A stretch of 64,000 nt of DNA from Bisporella sp. PMI_857 (taxonomy: Eukaryota > Ascomycota > Leotiomycetes > Helotiales > Helotiaceae). Below the pieces are notes generated by a model. That model was given only the letters and a program-made list of their open reading frames with translations, ran no database searches and was not told the DNA's origin. Location of the stretch: contig JAJSPD010000012.1 in the NCBI GenBank assembly GCA_021307315.1, positions 806,001 to 870,000 of the forward strand, given 5' to 3'. Positions 35,778 to 48,627 of this stretch are shown in pieces; position 1 is the stretch's first letter, and each line of letters begins with the position of its first letter. The position numbers were made by a program, and so were the translations under genes.

Positions 35778-35955
35778 TTTAGTGTATTTCGTGGGCGTGG
35801 AGAAGAATGGAAGCTGTTCAGGCCAGCCAGAAGAGGATTTGATATCTGATACAAATCTTGAAGGCAACTTTCGTAATTACTGAATTGGGCTTAGTGCCTT
35901 TATAAATAATTGATACCTAAGGCATAGTTTTGTAGGTTATCTGCTCATCCATTTT

Positions 35956-35965
35956 GACATAAAGC
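35956..35965. repeat. Left copy of target-site duplication GACATAAAGC
   Basis: Identical to 36590-36599 on the other side of the element. The terminal C may belong to the element, making the duplication 9 bp. Confidence 0.8.
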
Positions 35966-36589
35966 GGGTTACAGTTTGGCCAGGGTAGAAAAATCTTGGC
36001 CCAGGGTAGAAAATTCCTTGGCAAAACGCCAAAAAACGTTCTACCCTGGGCCAACTCTTTGTGCAACCATTTGTACCCTGGATGAACTTAAGCGAAAACC
36101 CAAATTTGGTTAGAACTATGCTTGGCGGATGCACAATATAGGCTTAGCGTACAAAAAACTGTATATTGTAAGCATATACAGAGCATATGCTCACATTTAT
36201 TTTTACTACACACAGTTAGCATATGTTTAGCATACGCTGAACATATGCTAAACATATGCTTTATAAGAAATTCTACACTAAGTTTATTTATATCTTTATT
36301 TACAATTTCATTTGCAATAGTTTTTATAGCCGAATTGATTGAGCAACGTAAAAGTACAAAGTTGTAACGTTTTTATTTCAAAGTTCAAAAGTTATATTGT
36401 ACGCGTCGCTATAAAACGCGTTTCGCGTTTTCTTAGCATGGCTTATTCTATGCTTGGCATATTCCAGAGTGAGATTTCTACCCTGGCTGAGCTCTTAAAG
36501 CTATGATTTCTACCCTGGGCCAAGTTTTTTTGCCAAGGAATTTTCTACCCTGGGCCAAGATTTTTCTACCCTGGCCCAACTGTAACCCC
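35966..36589. mobile_element. Non-autonomous inverted-repeat element (MITE-like, 0.62 kb)
   Basis: Terminal inverted repeats of 61 bp (35966-36026 and 36528-36588) match with one mismatch and start GGGTTACAGT. The flanking sequence GACATAAAGC occurs directly on both sides (35956-35965 and 36590-36599), a 9-10 bp target-site duplication. That size, with long TIRs, suits the Mutator-like superfamily. The motif TTCTACCCTGG recurs at least six times in both orientations within the terminal parts. The interior is AT-rich with several CATATGC palindromes. No transposase is encoded, so it must have moved in trans. It sits between SPP2 and VID21. Confidence 0.85.
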
Positions 36590-36599
36590 GACATAAAGC
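36590..36599. repeat. Right copy of target-site duplication GACATAAAGC
   Basis: Identical to 35956-35965, supporting insertion by transposition. Confidence 0.8.
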
Positions 36600-36879
36600 A
36601 CATCTGTCACTTGAGGGGTCTCAAGGACTAATAAGTCATTCACTAGGATGAACTACCAATGTGAATATTTGTTTCATTCAGTAACACAGATATGAAGTGC
36701 GCCGCAAGGTATCACTCCGCTGTGCTTGTGGCAACGGTGTTCAGCTATGCCCTTACTATGTCTTCACAAAACTCTCTAACTCTACAGATCTATCAATAAG
36801 TGATCACAACGCGGGTATCTCAATGAATATGTAACCATCCCTCTTAATAAACCTTTGGTCCCTTAATAAAGCAAAACCC

Positions 36880-39800
36880 TCACTTAGCGCTATTCCCACT
36901 CGGGGTTCGCTGATGCCCTGAATTGGCTTGTTGAACAGCAGCCTGTTGCTGAGACTTTTGCTGATTTTGTTGCTGTTGCCTCAACATCTGAGCATACATC
37001 TGAGCATTTTGAGGCGATGCATCTCCGTTTGGTAGTCTCCCATTCATCCCATTGATCACTCCATTCCTTGGGCCAACGCCGCTTCCCGCCGCTGCGTTCA
37101 TAGCGCTTTGTGCTAACTGCTGTTGATGTTGTTGCATTTGCTTATTAACCTCTTCTCTTAAAAGAATGTTCAGCTGCTCTGGCGTCGCATTTGGAAATTC
37201 GTTACGTAATTTCATAGCTATGAGATTGTGCTGTTGAGCGACTTGTTGAGCCTGACCCAGCCTCGGCGACGCGAGTTGACCTTGAGGAGACTGGCCCGCA
37301 CCAGGAGACGATACACTGCCGTTCGCATTAGGAAATGGCATCATGGGTCCGTTGGGAATTTGGGGAAAGCCAGGAGGCGGCGACATAGCACTCGTGTTCG
37401 TCCTCGGTGGAGAATTTTGCACTTGACCCGGGCCAGCTAAGTGCCCATTTTGTTGTCGCATTATTTGCTGTCGTTGTTGCTGCTGTATACTATGGGCTTG
37501 GGTGACCAGACCTACGTCAAGAGCGGGATTAGGTAGAGGCATTTGGCCTTGTATGCCCTGCATCTGAGCCTGTGGGACACCATTCATGAGTGGCTGGGGT
37601 GGTCGGAGGTTTCCCATAGCCTGACCGTTCATTTGTGGTGGCATCGGTCCACGAGGCCTGGCCTGGCCTGGAACCTGAAGATTTTGGTTACTTGTATTAG
37701 GAGTTCCATTGACACCATTAGGAAGAGGGACGCCATTGGGTTGTGGTGGGCGAAGTGGTTGCGGTCCACCCTGCGCGCCCGGCTGCTGGGTGTTTTGAGC
37801 GGCGAGACGTTGTTGATGCAAGAAGAGCTAGAACAGGTAAGCATAATTCAAGACGCGAATAGCATAAACAGTGAGATAGGGAAACTAGAATAACTGATGT
37901 GGTTCCAACAATCTATTTGATGATAAGGGCGTCTTACTCTTTGCTGATGCTGCTGTTGTTGCTGCAGCAGTATACTCTGCTTCAGTTTCTCTTGTTGCTC
38001 AAACTTCAATCTGCTGAACTCTGCGGGCGTTCTAGAAGCATTACGGTGGGCCGTCAATTCAGGGGGTTTTCTGGAAGCTGCTAGACCAGCCGCTTGTTGT
38101 TGTTTTTGGATGGTGTTCTCCCGTTTCTTCGCCAGCTTCCTCATCGCATCAACTAGAGTAAGGTGCTTTTGATTTCTCCTTCTTTCGACTCTAATGCTGG
38201 ATGTAGTCCTCCGTCTGGGCGGCTGAATCTGGCCGTTAGGGTTAGGCTGCTGAGGTTGGGAAGCTAGCGCTAGAACATTCCGATTTGCGGTCTCAACACG
38301 CTGAGTATATAATCTGAAGTATTGAGTCTTCTGCATATCTCCTGGTAATCCTTCTAAAGACACCCAACGCTCGAAACACTCCCACGGCGTTCGGCGCTCT
38401 GGGCCTGAAGAGAATAAAGATTTGGTTTGCAGCATATTCGAAATGAACGACCAGTTATATGAATATTCGCGGACATAACGTCGGAGATCGTCATCCTCTT
38501 GTAAAGTCCACTGCGAGGATTGCCGATTCTCGAAGAAGCTCTGAAGCGGCATTGGATATTCAGATGGTGGTCTGAACTGGTGGCCTGCGTGGATACGATC
38601 ACGAATATGTTTATGCTCAGGGTTGAAAAGAGCCACATCGTTCTTCTCAGGTGGAAGAACAGGTCGCTTCTGAGCTATGTCACCAAAGGTCGTCAGCTCA
38701 TCATCATCAGATTCTTCTTCATACTGATAGCGACTTTTCTTCCTTGGTGGGCTGCCTTTCTTTAGCCTCATCTCGCCTTCGACATATCTGCTTATCGGTA
38801 ATGCCTTTCTTTTCCAAAACCGCTCTGGATCTAATTCTCCTGCTGATAATTCTGTAGAGGGCACGCAAAGAGGGGCGCAATACATTGGGAGTTCCTCAAG
38901 TAACCGGTGAGAAATGGGTGAGTTTCTGAGGCCAAATACGACATCGTCATCCTGTAGACCAAATATAGCGTACGGAGAGACAGTTTCCGGGAGGTCAAGT
39001 TGTGGTTCCTCATCCTCATCCATAGGCGAATTTACCTCTGTGGAAGACACAAGCTCGGGAACCCCCTGCTCTTGGTTTGCCGTCTCGGTCATCTCAGTAT
39101 CCTTGGGAGGTGGGGGCACTGCGTTAATTTGAATCTTTTTCCGATCCCCGGGGCTCGCAGAGTGCCATTCTGCACATGCAAATGCGAGGTTTTTCGCTAC
39201 CATCATCTTCCATTTCCTCTCCTCTCTGAAGTCAGTTCGCATCCATTTAGCTTCTTGAAGCACTACATCCCAATGACTGGAAGGACGCTGTGGTTCTTCG
39301 GAGCGCTTGGGCTGTCGAAGTGACCACCTATCATTTTTCTGCAAATCAAATATTCGTTTGAGAACTTTTATCGTCTGGTTCTCGAGGATAGGGACGTATG
39401 CATTGTTTGTCGAGATAGTTTTGTGTGCTTTCCCTAGAAGTGTGTCGAGTGCAGAATAGCCACGTGCAGGAGACATTGCTGCAGAAAGAAACAAGGGTTT
39501 GAAGTAATCATCCTTTATAGGATCATTTCCACCTGATAATTTGGCAGAGTCGTTCTGTCTCAATGTTTGTTTTGCGAAAACTACTGTGGAAAGCATGCTT
39601 CGATCCTTGTCCTTAGACTTTTGAATAAGAGACTTCCTGGTAATTGGCGAGTGAGCCGTTGTAACTCGGGAATGAGAATCAGAGAGTCCTGCGAGCTCAG
39701 ATTGGGTTCTGTGGCCATTTCTATCGGAGCTATTTCGTTCCGAATTTTGAACCGTGGCTAGGCGCGGACTTTCACCTAGAATTTCAGACACAGACTTATG

Positions 39801-41619
39801 TCTCATAGCGCCTGAAGAAACCCTAGTAGTCATCCTCTCGGGCACGGGAGTGGCGGTAACAGACTCTCTTCGAGGCGTGGGCGTAGCTGAAGTGGGACTT
39901 TTCTTTGGCTGATCCAGGACCGCCGGTGGCAGGGCTTTAGGGGATACTGGCGTACGATCAGCAAGTTCCACAGAGGCTCTTCCTGCAGAAAATTTCTGAA
40001 CAGGCGTTGAATCAATGTCCATAGCATCCGCGGATGGCGTATCCCCAGCTTCGGAATCTGCTATTTCATCTTTACCATTTGTTCGCTGTGAAATAGATGG
40101 TTCATCGAGTACTGATTCTTTTGGAGACTTTGGTGTGCAGGCGGCTCCAACCTTATCTTCTAGTGTAGCCTCAACAGCCTCTTCCACGACTTCATCAGCA
40201 TTATTCGTGAGGCAGCTTGAACTGGTTTGGTCTATACTCGAATTTACAGCGCCCCCTTCTTCTGATTCTGTACTTGTAAATGGACGCTGTGAGGCTGCCT
40301 GGCCTTCAGAGCGTAACTGAGCTTCTGCGGTGATGGGACTACTTTGAAGGTTGTCCGGCCTTCCTAACTGCTGGGCCTCGACATCTTCACGCAATGCTTC
40401 TGGAGTGTTCTTTGACTCGGTTGGGGTGCTAGGTCGATCCTCCTTCTCAGGCCTCTCGACGTTATAACGACTCTCATGATCAGGACTAGTATCTGTCGAT
40501 GCTTCATGCAAACCTGGTGTAGTAGCTGAGTGTGCACTGGTAGAGCCCGGTGATGAAAGGTGATCTGGAGCACGTACTCCATCAGGTGGAGGAAAGTTGC
40601 TGGAAGGGTGACTCTTAATCTGATGTGACTCTTTCGCATGCCGTTCCTGGACTTCCTTGGGTGGAAGATGTACAGTCAAAGCCTTATGTGGTGGACCATC
40701 GTGTGAACCAAGTCCATTGATCAGAGGCTCCTTTAATCGAGCTGCATCCTCCGCAAGGATGGGCATTGCCTTTCTTGGATCAACTCCGGGACTATTTGGC
40801 CGACTCTCCAGTTGCTCAACTCTGTCTCTCTCCAACTGTCCTGGCGGCACGAGCTCATTAGGAATATCCGCTCTAGGTTGCGTAGCACTTTCAAAGGTTT
40901 CCTCTATTATCTCATTGAGAACCGCGGCCGATTCTGGCGGTAGATCAGTCTGCGAACCCTTTGAAGCTGACCTCTGCAGTGGAAGTTCTTGACCAGCTGG
41001 TGCCTCCGCCTTTGAAGCCCCTTCGTGCCCAACATCACTCTTCGAGCTAGGTGTAGGCGCACGACTCTTTCTCGGCCGGGACACATCACGTTGAACCTTC
41101 GCTGCGTTTCGCGATATGTCAGTAGATCGCCCATCGGGAGTAATCTTCCTTATAGGCGAACGCCGTTTCGAGATATCCGACCGTAAATTTCGGCGCGTTG
41201 GCAGGTTAGATTCATTGAAGAGTCTGTCTCTGAGGTATAGTGTTAGTAATAGGTCGCCAGCAGTTTTAGCATGTGCGCAAAACTGCCCAAACTTGTAGAA
41301 TGCAAAATCCTAACGTACTTCAGTATGTCCGAGAGTTCTAAAAAACGTTGCTCCTCGTCGTTGATGGGTGGCGCGTCTGGAGACTGAAATATGAAGTTTG
41401 GCACAGGCTCTGTTGACTCGCAAATCGCCCAGAACTCGCGCAGCTTCCTCTTTCGCGATTTAACAATTCCCCTACTGTCGTCAGCACTTTCAAAATCCAC
41501 CAAACAATTGCTCTGAGCATGCGAAATCGCCCTTTATCGGAATTAGAATTATCATACTGTATCTCTTCATGTTTGGATCGCAGAAGCTGTGACCGGTCCG
41601 GCTGCGATCGCGAGTTCAT
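36880..41619 (-). CDS. VID21: Vid21/Eaf1, scaffold subunit of NuA4 histone acetyltransferase
   Basis: Four exons: 41619-41558, 41474-41319, 41229-37938, 37827-36880; 1485 aa. The N-terminal splice pair gives LLRSKHEEIHRGIVKSRKRKLREFW, the conserved opening of fungal Vid21; the intron uses a CTGAC branch site. An HSA domain lies at about 720-780 (SHWDVVLQEAKWMRTDFREE) and a SANT/Myb-like domain at about 975-1033 (SQWTLQEDDDLRRYV ... WSFISNML). The tail is Gln/Pro/Asn-rich (QQQQQHQQR across the last junction). Eaf1 organises NuA4, with HSA binding actin/Arp4 and SANT contacting Tra1, and so supports H4/H2A acetylation. The region between the N-terminus and HSA (about 100-700) is Ser/Pro-rich and likely disordered. 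Confidence 0.92.
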
Positions 41620-42518
41620 ATTATTGGAATTGGCGACATCCGTTTTTGATGAAAACAGATGCAGAATTAATTTCTAAGGAGTGTCAAGAAATGAAACTTA
41701 ATGAAAAATTAGATGGAAAGGCGTGGGTTGTGACGTTGTTGATTGATTGAAGAATCGCGATATGATTATCGAGGTGAACTTGGGAGAGAACGTCGGCATG
41801 ATTTTCGATGCTGCCTTAGCCCTCGCCTAGTTGGGAATGAACATCACTCTCCTTAGGCTGGGACGAATTTTTTATTCTATGCTGCAATGCTTTCCTCTGA
41901 GAACATTCCTCATTGCCATCTTCATTATGAGGTTGCAAGGAGATTCTAGCTCCATGTGTTTTACGGTGAGGTCAATTTTCTATTCCAGTGACACGTATTT
42001 AGCGACGTCACTAACGACAATTGTTGGGCAGTACCACCAAGAAGAAGAAATTTTTTGTCATGATCTTCGCTTTCCAGAACCAAGCATCAACCGATCTAGA
42101 TATATTATTCTTTAATGCTATCGTCGCGTTCGACTAAAAACATTCATTTCTCGAATGTATGAAAGCAACTTAACGAGTAGATTACACAAGTTATTGGACA
42201 TTTTGACTATGGGGAAAGCTTTGGACTTTGTCCAGGGTATGATTCATGATGCATTTTATCCAACGCAAGAATCAACACAATGAGTCTATGCTCAGGAGTT
42301 CAGGTCGTGCCTGTCAAAAGCAATATTTCATGCCGCCTTTGTGGAGTTTGGTGTGAGTAAATAGATGAGGGCAAAGTCTCAAGCACTGTGTGCGAAAGCG
42401 TGGTGGATTGTAGAGATTATGTTGCTTGTAAATTTCCATGGTATATCCAGTGAACCTATCCAGATGCCAGATGCCTAGAACCTAATTAAATCCAGATATT
42501 GCCCTCGATGCACTGATT
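41620..42518. other. Intergenic region, 0.9 kb
   Basis: Promoter side of VID21 and 3' flank of the INSIG-like gene. No gene is supported. Confidence 0.55.
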
Positions 42519-43669
42519 TTACACCTTTGCTCCACTCGAGCTTTTTCCATTATGAGTTTCGCTATTCCAAGGTTTTGTACTCACGTTATTTCTTCCCCGT
42601 AATGCTAGTCGTCGGCCGATATTTCCAAAGCATACACAACTACAGAATAATACACTGAGGACCCAGATTGCGCTTTCCACGCTCTCTCTGCTGACCTGCA
42701 CTCCTAATCCACCAAAATCGTTGATGACCACGTGCCGAGAGGTAAGGTTCTTAGATGAAGATGAAGATGCGGGAGAAGGCATCATGTCTGGATTGGATGC
42801 TAATAGAATAGCTGAACCGGTGAGCCCAACAAAAGTGGAAAATAAAAATCCAGTCTTAGACCGATCGATGATATACCATAGAACTGGATTAACGAGCGCT
42901 AGGGTAAGAGAGGCTTGTAATGTGGAAGCCCAGGGAAGTTTTCTCTACAGCATGTCAGTCAATTTTCGGCTTGAAACTTATATTCTTTGATGAGGGAACA
43001 TACGATAGCAAAAGCTATCCCTACGAACGCGCCAAGGCTTCTGACAGCAGGAGTCCAATCAACTCCACTAGACTCCGCACCCTCCAAATCGCTGTCTTGA
43101 CTTTTCGAAGCGGACTCTGTTGCTGCCTTGTCGGTTTCGACATCCTCCTCCCAGATAGTATCCACCCACGGAAGTAAGCTTCCAAATGCCACTCCTGCGA
43201 CGCCCCAGAAAACCAAATATCTCCAATCATTTCTCGGCTTTATGATTCCTTCAATTTGAAAAGGCGCCAGTTGCCTCTCATTATGAAGATGCCTAACTAA
43301 TAATCCGTACAGCATGCCCAGGCAGAATAGTGTTATACCTCGTAGAATTAGGCTGGCTGCCACAACCGAGCCAGGGACTGGGGGAGGAGCTACTGATTTT
43401 CGTCGGAATCGGCTAGGAGAGGACCGTGGTGTATCGGCGCCTGTGCCCCATGGCGTTGACGGCTCCTCTCGATCTGAGGAGTAGCCCGTTGGAGAGTATA
43501 TGCCAAGAAGTGTTGAGGATGTGAGATTTAGGATAGAATGTGTTCGACTGGGTGTTTCATCTACTGGAGCGGGTGCGAGATGCGGACTTGGGGGTTGATG
43601 AGGAAGTTTGTTTTGGTTGAACGGCCGCCGAGGTATAGGGTGGTAAATTGGAGGGCTCTGGGTAGACAT
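42519..43669 (-). CDS. INSIG-domain ER membrane protein (Nsg1/Ins1-like)
   Basis: Two exons, 43669-43004 and 42944-42519; 363 aa; the intron (GTATGT...TGTAG) joins GIAFAI to RKLPWASTLQASL. The start is the ATG giving MSTQSPPIYHP; an ATG 18 codons upstream is in frame. After a Pro/Ser-rich cytosolic N-terminus come about six hydrophobic segments: LILRGITLFCLGMLYGLLV, LVFWGVAGVAFGSLLPWVD, VRSLGAFVGIAFAI, LTLALVNPVLWYIID, FLFSTFVGLTGSAILLA and WVLSVLFCSCVCFGNIG. This layout and the GxxxGxxxPWVDTIW block fit INSIG proteins, which control HMG-CoA reductase stability or SREBP processing in the ER. A CTCTG-type pentamer repeat lies just upstream (about 43733-43753). Confidence 0.82.
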
Positions 43670-44398
43670 CGGTGGTTTGTTGAGAGAGCTTGTTGATTGG
43701 TAAATGTGCGTACAATTTAGCAATGCAGCTCAGCTCTGCTCTGCTCTGCTCTCCAATCGATCTCGGCCTTAACCTACAAATACTGAATTCACCTCCCTTC
43801 TTTCGATTTCCTAACCTGCATGCGTAAGTTCGTAGCTATGCATACGCTCCAAAGGGAGGATTTTCAAATTTCCCTTGCTGGAATGTCAGTCGATTGACTG
43901 CTATTAATTTTTCAGAAGAAGGATACTGTAGCACAATAGCTCAGTGACAACGAGGGACTAGAAGATTATAAACAGAAGAGGAGAGCAAACGATACGGACA
44001 TGAATATGAAGTAGAAAATGGTGGGGAAGAAGATTTCCCAAACGCGTTTTGGATCAACGTTTATTGGTTTAATTTTGGCGGGAAAGTCTGGTCAGCCGAT
44101 GTTCACATGCCAACCGACAGAAAATGCCAAGCAGCTACGAAGATCCCTAAATGTGGGCGCCAATAGGCTGCAATGCTGAGCTTCCGAATGATTACCTCAG
44201 CAAGGTCCTATCACCGACGTAGCCGACCACAATTATATCAGCCGTATCTATAAGTCAAATACTATCCAAGAGAGGCTTATGATTTGGGCAAGATGGCTGT
44301 GAAATAGTAACGCAAAAATCACCGTAGAATTTTTAACGCTTTGCGCTGAGATTCCATGAAAAGATTGCAGACTAAGCCAACAACAACATAGCGCCTTC

Positions 44399-44959
44399 TT
44401 ATATACTCATTCCCAAAAAGAATTTATATGCATGGCCAAGCTTTAAAGCCGACATCCTACACCAAACACTCAGCCTAATAGCCAGAGAGGCTCCTTTCAT
44501 CTCGATATCAACTGCCCAACATCTCCACGATGTTCCAACTTTCTCAGTCTGGCCAAACGACGTTGACAAGAATATATGACTGCATATCCTCGCTAAAAAT
44601 AGGAGACATTGGTATACAGACTTTCTAGAGAGCCTAGGTATTATGATTACTCCAAGGATTATGCTCAAGGAAGCCAAACACCATGATTTTAGTGCTGGGA
44701 TATATTATCATAAGTATAAATCTTGAATTCGCCAGGCTATTAATCTCAAAATGGCACTAGCAATCAACACACCTGCTCCATAGCACTCATTGTTGCTCGC
44801 AAGATTATGATTTAAAAGGAGTAAACATGCGTACCTGCTCCTTCTTTCATCATGTGCAGAAAGCTCTGATACGTTCAAAGTCGGCCTGGGAGCGTCAACT
44901 TTGCAATACGTGAAGCCATCGAAAAAGTACAAGCCGGAACAAACAAGAAAAACGGTCAC
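44399..44959 (-). pseudogene. Possible membrane-protein gene fragment
   Basis: Two frames (44959-44784 region and 44705-44399) join in phase across a GTGTGT...CCCAG intron of about 80 nt: SNNECYGA passes into ALKSWCLASLSIILGVIIIP. The joined product would have hydrophobic segments at both ends (FLVCSGLYFF; LASLSIILGVIII; LLFLARICSHIFL). No ATG start is visible; the first usable codon is GTG after an in-frame stop. This may be a decayed or partial gene for a multi-pass protein. Family unknown. Confidence 0.27.
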
Positions 44960-45117
44960 ACAGTCATTCTACTGCCAATATATATGTTACGCATACCATT
45001 ACGTTCCAGAAATTAAATAAGTTTTTAAAATACCATTGCGTTGATACCCTTGCCGCATCACATGCTTAAGGCATCAGATCATGTAGGTCGTTTCGTGCTT
45101 GACATATCACTGCTATT

Positions 45118-46851
45118 TCAGCGCATGTCTCCTTGAAGACACGACCAGTCTAATCCCTCACTTCCATTATCCTCAGTTATTCCCTCCATGATATTTGATA
45201 TGCCGGAGATATCTCTGCTGTATATTGACGAAGTAGGCCTTGGTCTCGATCTTTGTCCAGAAGAAACGGTGTTACTTGTTCGCCAATCTGACCGTGGTGT
45301 GTCCTCCACGATATTGCTCAAGCCCTGCAGCTGTCTATAGGTATTCAATATCCTGAGCTCTCTCTCGTCATTTATCAATGGAAATTGAGACTCTCTGACC
45401 ATATCATCAGTCATAAGACTGTCTATCCCATTTGATTGAGTATGGTAAGACGGCATATTCGATATTGGTTCGCCTTCTGCTAATTCAGTAAAACTGCGCT
45501 CGTTCAGCTCTACGCCTCTCGCCATGTACCCACAAGATGTGACTTGGTCAGACCATGGACTTTGTGGTGGTGTAGATTCCATCTGTGACGAGCCATTCTG
45601 TGAGTTTGTTACTGATCTCTTAATCTTGTTAATTCGGAGAGGTGCAGGAGATAGTCCACGGTCCATTTCAGCCCCAGGCATCTGATGAAATTGACCATAT
45701 TCTGATGGAGAAGTCTCAGACTTCTCCACAACGGTCCTTTCGCCTGCAGACTCTGGAGGGTAAGCGTCCTGACGACTTTCCCTCTGAGGATATATGCCGG
45801 GGTATTGCTCCCTGACAGTTTGGTTGAAGGACATATGCTGTGGTAGTGTATATGATATTGGCATCGCAGTTTGGCTATCGGTATTTCTTTGTCCTATTGT
45901 TGACTCATACTGCAACATGCCATCTCCCAAGTATGATCCTGAGGGTGAAGTCTGGGTTTGGTAGCTCTCGTTCATGTAAGTTCTTACAGCTTCCGACTTT
46001 AATAAAGGGCTAGGAAAACCGATTAGCCAGTTAGATACTAGATCGGCAGTAGGAGAACGTGGAGAAACCTTTGGGGTCTTGCGCGGAATTAGGATTTGCG
46101 GGGAACGTGCTCGAGAGAGATCGGAATAGCGTTGGCCACCTTGGAGAATATTTTCCATTATTTGGTGCACTTCAGCCGTTTGTGACTGAGCAGGGCGGGT
46201 GTCTTGCTTGTTGACAATCTTCTTGCCCTTCTTACGTCGACCTCTATATATAAAGTATCCAGCGACTACTAACGCCACGCCAACGGGAAGAGCAACACCA
46301 ATCCCAATGTATATGCTTCTATTCCGGCCAGAATTCGACGAAGAGGTGTCAACTAGACCTGTGATTGTAGTTTCTTGAGTTGAAGTGGAGGAAGCTCCAG
46401 AGAGAATACCAGATAGGCTGCCAGAATTAATTACAGCCGTACTAATCGTTTTCGATCTGCAAAGTCATGTCAGCACTTAACCAAACTAATTCTGTCACCT
46501 CGAAAAAACCATCAAAGCATACCGCTGAGCCGTGAGGCTGGAAATAATATCTGGGAGATTGGTTGGTAATGATAGACCCGGCCACTGCGTGAAATACGAG
46601 GTGCTTGTAGTACTAGGTTCTGTAATAACAATCGCGAATACTGACAATGGCACAGATATTTCGCTTGGTGAGGATGTAGTTGCTATTGGCTCCGGCTTAG
46701 TGGATGTTCTTGTTCGTATTGCTGTTGTCGTGATAGTGATGGGCTGGGTTACTGGTGCTGGTGTTGTAGTTATGATGCTTGTCTGTGTTACAAACGTAGT
46801 CCCATCTTCCTCGCCAGTTTGCCCTGGTGTAGAACTTGGTGGAATTGACAT
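45118..46851 (-). CDS. Mucin-like single-pass membrane protein, unknown family
   Basis: Two exons, 46851-46523 and 46456-45118; 555 aa. Exon 1 is Ser/Thr/Pro-rich (TTTPAPVTQPITITTT and similar) and looks heavily O-glycosylated. Residues about 157-180 (IYIGIGVALPVGVALVVAGYF) form one membrane span followed by RGRRKKGKK, a stop-transfer signal. The 370-residue cytoplasmic part is hydrophilic, Ser/Gln-rich and without a known domain. The layout resembles cell-wall stress sensors (Mid2/Wsc types), but no WSC cysteine domain is present and no signal peptide precedes exon 1. An upstream exon may be missing: 46973-46938 (MVYPLMLTTVC) could splice in phase to a site just before 46851, but this is weak. 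A sensor role is only inferred. Confidence 0.65.
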
Positions 46852-48510
46852 CGATTCTCTATGTCAAATTTTGTATGTCTTTGAGAGAAGATTTCGAAAG
46901 CGGCTGGTAGAACTAGCACACAATGTCAACACTGCCACCTGCAAACAGTGGTAAGCATGAGCGGATATACCATTCAACTCTTCTGGATTGTATTCGAAGC
47001 AGAATCAAAACGTGCCAGGTGTCTGTTAGACTGATATCTGCTGATATAAGGTAAAAATATTTGGCTGTAATAGCTTCTAAGGCACCAAGAATGAGTCTGG
47101 AGCCATGATTCCGAATGAAGCGATGGATGAAAACCCATGTAAGAATTAACATGGTCCTTATCTGACTCACCGAAGCCAGAGTTAACTCCTACCATACTCC
47201 ATTCCTTCTAATCCAACAGTCCTGAGCAAGTGATTCTCTGGTTTGCAGCAGAGGTGAAGTTGATTCAAGACACGCCTTTGGGTGGAAGTTAGCTGGCTTT
47301 CTGTAAGAACCACAGATAACACGTTAATACGCCACCAGAGTCACTGCATTGGCAATGACGTGAATGGGAACAGTCATAATGTGAGAGCTCATTGAATACA
47401 GAACTCGCGTGAGTAGGCGTTCATGTGGGAGATTGGGCTGATCTCTATCACACCGCAAAACTACTGTACTGTTCATCTCTCTAAAGACAAAATCCTGCCT
47501 TATTGAAGAGGAGTCAAGTTTCCATGTACTTGCACTAAATATTTGAGCATATTAAAACAGTTCCTGTCACTAATCAATATTAGATCAATGTTACAAGCTT
47601 CAGAGTGCCTAGATTTGATATCACACAAAGTTTAGATCTTTATTATAGCAGTGCATTTCAGCCACACAGTTATGTGAGCAGAGACAGGACGATAAATGAT
47701 AGCAGCCTAGATCTGGCTTTAATACCCAATTCAACCTCTAAGCTGCTCCGGGAAAGCACATGATAAAACATAGTATAGACGAAGCAATTGGCCAGAGAAC
47801 AGCGTAAAGATATAAAGCATCAGCGAATACCGCTAGGTGCCAGCTTTCAATATTACAATAAGGATTCCTTAAATTGTGCTACCATTTAGACTTTCGTGCT
47901 TGGTTTGTCAAACAAATACAGATACAAACTTAGTTGACTGAGCTTGCATTCTCTAGCAAGCTTTCTAACTCCCAAATATGATGGGATTTCCAAAAACCAA
48001 AGTAGATGATTCTTGACACGGAGGACTATAATATATAAATATAGATTTAGATCTAGCTTCCAACGTGACAGTTCACTAGTACTTTAGCTTAAACAGAAGA
48101 AACAGCCCACAATGAGCACGCTTTCTTTATTTAGATATGACTCTGGTATTCACTGTATCTGCGTTTGTAAGCTAATCAAGGGTTCTTAGCGCCTACAAGA
48201 GCGCATTCTTGCTAGCCTCAAGTCACTTTCCTTCCCAAACAAGACAAGCCATGCACTTCTCTCCATGACGCTAAATTTCAACCCTCATGCGCAACGCCAA
48301 TCAGCCAATTTCCTAAGCAGCTAAAATTACATCTCTGTGGCTTTGGTCGGGGGAGATTCTGCCCTACGGATACTTCTCGCATTGCTGCTTAGAGGCATAT
48401 GTTTTGCTCTTGCAATAGCTTCTCATATTCACGCATTGTGCCCAATACACACCATAACCCCCATCCACTATTAGCTTTATCTTGCTAAGCGGGCGGTCCC
48501 CTATCTGCTC
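46852..48510. other. Gene-poor 1.7 kb
   Basis: AT-rich, without long or domain-bearing frames. It lies between a minus-strand gene and the plus-strand cysteine-motif genes, so it includes both upstream regions. Confidence 0.5.
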
Positions 48511-48627
48511 ACCATCTCGCTACATCTCAGGGGGCTTTGTACCACATCGCTACATCTTAGGGGGCTCTGAACCACCTCGCTACATTTAAGGAGGCTACAC
48601 CAGATCGCTACATCCCAAGGGGCTAGC
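48511..48627 (+). repeat. Four-copy 30-bp tandem repeat
   Basis: Units start at 48511, 48541, 48571 and 48598; the consensus is ACCAC(A/C)TCGCTACATCT then TAGGGGGCTCTG. The third unit is 27 bp and the copies differ at several positions. The array ends about 170 bp before the first ATG of the cysteine-motif gene at 48795, so it lies in its promoter or 5' UTR. Confidence 0.88.

Noticed and set aside
35194..35883. 229-aa open frame opposite SPP2
   Set aside because: Antisense shadow of a compositionally biased gene; Ser/Phe-rich without motifs.
36122..36367. 81-aa open frame inside the transposon
   Set aside because: Composition follows the AT-rich palindromic DNA; no transposase motif.
48511..48627. 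CRISPR-like array
   Set aside because: Units are contiguous without spacers and the genome is fungal; it is a tandem repeat.
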